Below are positions 61,240 through 64,000 of a stretch of 64,000 bases of DNA, piece after piece. Source of the DNA: Defluviitoga tunisiensis (GTDB lineage Bacteria; Thermotogota; Thermotogae; Petrotogales; Petrotogaceae); assembly GCF_000953715.1 (NCBI RefSeq), contig NZ_LN824141.1:618676-682675 (forward strand), read 5' to 3'. Every line of letters begins with the position of its first letter. Positions within the stretch are counted from its first letter, which is position 1. The translations under genes and the position numbers were made by a program. The notes beneath the pieces are model-generated. The model was not told the origin of the DNA and did no database searches. It saw only the letters and a program-made list of their open reading frames with translations.

Positions 61240-62136
61240 TTATTTCACATTAGTACTGTTTTTTTTGAATATTAAGTCACCTACATTAACACCTAAAAGT
61301 TCAGATATGACTTTGCAATTAACAACCAAAGAAAAATATATAGGTTTACGTGAGCTAAGGTTAGCTAAACTTTCATAGTTTGCTTGGCCTTTTACTATTA
61401 TTATATCAGCATTTTCAAAAATATTTTTAAAGGTTGAAGTGGAATCCTCCCACAATGTACCTAAATAATCTGAACCACTTTCAAATGGGATAGAGATTTC
61501 CTTTAAAAAAATTTCTTCGGCGTCTTTCATAGTTGCACATTTATATACAGGTTTAGATTTTACAGCAGAATGGATTATCAAATTTGGATAAATGTCTTTT
61601 ATTGTTTTAATAAAAAGTTTATCAAAAACAATTTCCCCTGCATAATTATGAATAAAGAGTAAAGAATTAGCTTTTTCTAAATCTTTATTTAATTGTTGAA
61701 AGTCGTTTATAACTATCGTTTTATTTCTGAAAAAACTATTTATTTCTATCTCTAATTCCCCAAAAGAATTTTCTGAAGTATGGCTAAATAGTTCACCCAT
61801 TACACAAAGCTTAAAAGCTGATTTTAAAGGGTCTTCAGTGGATAAACACAAATCAATTAAGTCGTCGTAAATCTCTAAGAAATGCTGATTTGCATTTGTT
61901 TTTTCGATATAAAAGTAATCTTTATTTGGAAAAATTTCAAAAAATGTGTCAAAAAAAATCTTAGACAAATATGAAAACTCTAGGTCTGGATTAAGTTGAT
62001 TCAAAATTTTTTGGATCATTGTCTTGTAATCGTTAAAAATTTGAGTGGATGAAAAATGATTATTGGCTATTACCTTTGGCAATAATTCGGAAGCATAGTT
62101 TAGTATACAATTTATACATTTATAATCCACTTTCAC
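61240..62136 (-). CDS. DUF89/ARMT1-like damage-control phosphatase
   Basis: A 298-residue protein. CINCILNYA opens the family, [14 protein letters not shown] carries the metal-site region with Tyr instead of the usual Asn-Ala order, and [10 protein letters not shown] matches the KGQxNYE motif. Members remove phosphate from damaged or toxic sugar and nucleotide phosphates using divalent metal. GTG at 62136 is chosen because AAGGAG is 8 nt upstream; an earlier GTG overlaps that site. Confidence 0.85.
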   Translation of the reverse strand: MKVDYKCINCILNYASELLPKVIANNHFSSTQIFNDYKTMIQKILNQLNPDLEFSYLSKIFFDTFFEIFPNKDYFYIEKTNANQHFLEIYDDLIDLCLSTEDPLKSAFKLCVMGELFSHTSENSFGELEIEINSFFRNKTIVINDFQQLNKDLEKANSLLFIHNYAGEIVFDKLFIKTIKDIYPNLIIHSAVKSKPVYKCATMKDAEEIFLKEISIPFESGSDYLGTLWEDSTSTFKNIFENADIIIVKGQANYESLANLSSRKPIYFSLVVNCKVISELLGVNVGDLIFKKNSTNVK

Positions 62137-62287
62137 ATTATTCACTCCTTGAAGATTTTTTCATAAATATATTGAGATATTGAAGAGAAATTATCCTAAT
62201 TAATTTTATCATCCTAAAATTAAGTAAGTATTTTATTTCTTATAGTTTTGTTAATAAATACTTGACAAAATTTGTTACCTCATTTTA

Positions 62288-62316
62288 TTGACAATACAAC
62301 AATAAACCATTATAAT
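62288..62316 (+). promoter_or_regulatory. Consensus promoter of rpmH-rnpA-yidD-yidC
   Basis: TTGACA (62288-62293), 17 nt, TATAAT (62311-62316). Both boxes are perfect. The region 62147-62409 is very AT-rich. I found no convincing DnaA-box cluster and no dnaA gene. Confidence 0.85.
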
Positions 62317-62409
62317 ATTATTCGATAAATTTAAAGAATATTCTTTTAGTATAATATTGATATAATTGATATAATATATATAATAATTTTAGAACTTGGA
62401 GGTGTAAAA

Positions 62410-62544
62410 ATGAAAAGGACATATCAACCATCAAAAATTAAACGTAATAGGACACACGGATTTTTGGCAAGGAAGAGTACCCCAGGAGGTAGGAACGTTT
62501 TAAGAAGAAGAAGAGCTAAAGGAAGAAAAAGATTAACGGTTTAG
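62410..62544 (+). CDS. rpmH: 50S ribosomal protein L34
   Basis: A 44-residue protein beginning [18 protein letters not shown], ending KGRKRLTV, with the conserved [19 protein letters not shown] after TGGAGGTG. It is the classical first gene of the rpmH-rnpA-yidD-yidC cluster. Confidence 0.98.
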   Translation: MKRTYQPSKIKRNRTHGFLARKSTPGGRNVLRRRRAKGRKRLTV

Positions 62545-62553
62545 ATTAGCATT

Positions 62554-62928
62554 ATGAGTGATCAGAAATTACCTAAAAGGGAACGTCTTAAATTTAACAA
62601 AGATTTTAAAAGGGCTTTTGAAAAAGGAAAAAGGATAATCGATACTTATTTTGTTATCATTTATTTTGAAAACAATTTAAGATATAGTAGAATAGCTACT
62701 GTAGTTAGAAAAGATTTTGGTAAGGCCTTTCAAAGAAATAAAATTAAAAGATATATTAGGGAAATTTACCGAACTAATAAAACGTTTTTTCCAAAAGGGT
62801 ATGATTTTGTGTTTATACCCCGAAAGTTTTTATCTGATAACTTTTGTAAAGTTAGTTATTCTGAATTAAGAGAAATGATTTTATCTATGGTTAAGAGGAT
62901 GACAAAAAATGAAGAAGTTTGTTCTTAA
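62554..62928 (+). CDS. rnpA: Ribonuclease P protein component
   Basis: A 124-residue RNase P protein. [17 protein letters not shown] and the RNR-type block [16 protein letters not shown] are family markers. It binds the RNase P RNA to mature tRNA 5' ends. ATG 9 bp after rpmH with no strong ribosome binding site, so coupling with rpmH is likely. It overlaps yidD by 20 bp. Confidence 0.96.
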   Translation: MSDQKLPKRERLKFNKDFKRAFEKGKRIIDTYFVIIYFENNLRYSRIATVVRKDFGKAFQRNKIKRYIREIYRTNKTFFPKGYDFVFIPRKFLSDNFCKVSYSELREMILSMVKRMTKNEEVCS

Positions 62929-63172
62929 GTCTATTGAGTTTTATCAAAAACGTATTTCTCCAACCACTCCTCCCCGTTGCAGGTATATTCCTACTTGTTC
63001 TGCTTATACTTATGAAGCAGTTGAAAGATTTGGGGTATTTAAGGGATTATATCTGGGATTAAGACGTTTTTTAAGGTGTAATCCTTTACACAAAGGAGGG
63101 TATGATCCAGTGCCAAAAACCTTTAGTTTTCTTTCTAACAAGAATAAGTCTAAAAAATGTCTAGACGTTTAG
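62909..63172 (+). CDS. yidD: Membrane protein insertion efficiency factor YidD
   Basis: An 87-residue protein. [35 protein letters not shown] and [17 protein letters not shown] are characteristic, with three conserved cysteines. It assists YidC and Sec in membrane protein insertion. ATG lies inside the rnpA 3' end. Confidence 0.97.
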   Translation: MKKFVLKSIEFYQKRISPTTPPRCRYIPTCSAYTYEAVERFGVFKGLYLGLRRFLRCNPLHKGGYDPVPKTFSFLSNKNKSKKCLDV

Positions 63173-63212
63173 ACATAGTTTTTTATTTTAAAAATGTGAA
63201 GGAGTGTGTGAC

Positions 63213-64000
63213 TTGAAAAAAAGAATTATTCTACTTCTTTTCTTAACAACTTTAGCTATTTTTACTTTTGCGATTCCAGAGATTCAGGTTTCAGAAAGTT
63301 CTCTTCATGATACTATATTTATTGAAATGAAGCTTTATAAATTAGTACTTGATAAGGATGGACATATTGTAAGCTTTGAGCTTTATGATAATAGAACTAA
63401 GAAATTCAATTTAGTATATGAGTATATAGGTGACAGTTTTGACGTTCTAGACGAAACCACAATGGAAGAAATTTTACCGATTAGTTATGATTACTTTGTT
63501 CCAAATGATCGAGGTTATATAGAAATTAGATATTTTTATCCAGAACAAGGTGAAAAAATCTATAAATTCTATAATGATCCAAATTTTCATTTTGACGTTG
63601 AGTTTAAAAATTTAACTGGCTATATTACTTTACCAACAATATCTTATACCTCAGGAATTAGGTATAAGAATAATGATTTTGTCTCTTATATTGATAAATC
63701 ACCATTAACAGGGGCTAAATTAGATGCAACATTAGCTTTTCATGCCCCATCTAATATTGAATTATATGAAAATAAATATTTATTTAAAATCAATGGTGAA
63801 TCTTGCTCATTAATATCTTATTTAGGTCCCACCAAGAAATTATTTTTGAAAGAAACATTCTCTAACATAGATGATGGAGCTGTCTATTCTAATATATTAA
63901 ATTTAATTAAAGATCTAGGAAAGTTTGGTTTTTTTTCTAACATATTTTATGGTTTAGTTTATTTTTTCTGGTGGCTATTTACTGTAACAGGAAATTTTGG
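63213..64000 (+). CDS. yidC: Membrane protein insertase YidC, N-terminal part
   Basis: At least 262 codons of an open-ended gene that runs off the window. TTG start after GAAGGAGTG. A signal-like first helix (about residues 3-20) is followed by a large periplasmic beta domain (about 25-235), as in diderm YidC, and then IFYGLVYFFWWLFTVTGNFG, the start of the second helix of the insertase core. The P1 domain points to a cell with an outer envelope. Confidence 0.93.
   Translation, partial: MKKRIILLLFLTTLAIFTFAIPEIQVSESSLHDTIFIEMKLYKLVLDKDGHIVSFELYDNRTKKFNLVYEYIGDSFDVLDETTMEEILPISYDYFVPNDRGYIEIRYFYPEQGEKIYKFYNDPNFHFDVEFKNLTGYITLPTISYTSGIRYKNNDFVSYIDKSPLTGAKLDATLAFHAPSNIELYENKYLFKINGESCSLISYLGPTKKLFLKETFSNIDDGAVYSNILNLIKDLGKFGFFSNIFYGLVYFFWWLFTVTGNF

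Noticed and set aside
62147-62409. Replication origin next to rpmH
   Set aside because: The region is AT-rich and next to rpmH, but dnaA and dnaN are absent and I found no convincing cluster of DnaA boxes. The AT-rich promoter explains it.

Overview
The window comes from a strongly AT-rich bacterial chromosome, most likely a member of the Thermotogota close to Petrotoga. This is an inference from gene content. It rests on a Thermotoga-type short RNase Z, tRNA genes that all encode CCA, a four-subunit pyruvate:ferredoxin oxidoreductase in the order porC-porD-porA-porB, a GH57 alpha-glucan branching enzyme next to a DUF4912 gene, and several outer-membrane-like barrel proteins. The window is densely coded, with many 4 to 70 bp gene overlaps. 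There is no prophage, insertion sequence, rRNA or CRISPR array.

Layout. 1-5939: end of a glycerate kinase gene, a GGDEF protein, an aldo/keto reductase, a small lipoamide dehydrogenase cluster, tRNA-Pro(CGG) and a LarE-like PP-loop protein. 6395-14506: an AEC transporter, an ABC exporter, and a five-gene minus-strand operon (RodZ-like, DUF4416, AI-2E-family permease, Wzi-like barrel, U32 peptidase-family protein). 14682-21209: a methylmalonyl-CoA module with a split mutase, MeaB, epimerase, carboxyltransferase, OadG-like subunit and biotin carrier. 22693-38158: a plus-strand run of ribosomal protein, RNA-processing, redox and nucleotide genes (rpsF-ssb-rpsR, rplI, RNase Z, NfeD/SPFH, PDO-trxB, rpsO, pnp, M16 protease, HD-GYP-like, DtxR-like, punA, nrnA). 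38760-49564: an acetyltransferase, tRNA-Leu, an FAD protein, tRNA-Gln, a SurA-like foldase, por genes, the GH57 pair and a four-tRNA array. 49601-57400: a nine-gene minus-strand operon (GT4, mrnC, rlmB, Skp, LptB, TIGR00725 family, gltX, coaBC, L,D-transpeptidase). 57721-64000: mutL, a UshA-like nucleotidase, DUF89, and rpmH-rnpA-yidD-yidC.

The most unusual signal is a dispersed intergenic element present four times (about 5977-6240 minus, 16441-16645, 18430-18717, 38461-38723). Each copy has one or two roughly 100 bp units built around a small AGGGC-GNA-GCCCT hairpin. Each then has a tail with a TATAAT box and a 15 bp dyad (TTTAGAATTTCTAAA) that ends 35-40 nt before the start codon of the gene downstream in the same orientation. 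The four genes are the LarE-like protein, the B12 subunit of the mutase, the carboxyltransferase and a maltose-type O-acetyltransferase. This looks like a mobile or duplicated promoter/leader cassette that could define a regulon. It also splits the methylmalonyl-CoA gene cluster at two places. Other observations are a perfect 46 bp palindrome after pnp, a probable ATT start codon for the U32-family gene, and a CsoR/CstR-like operator before the PDO gene.
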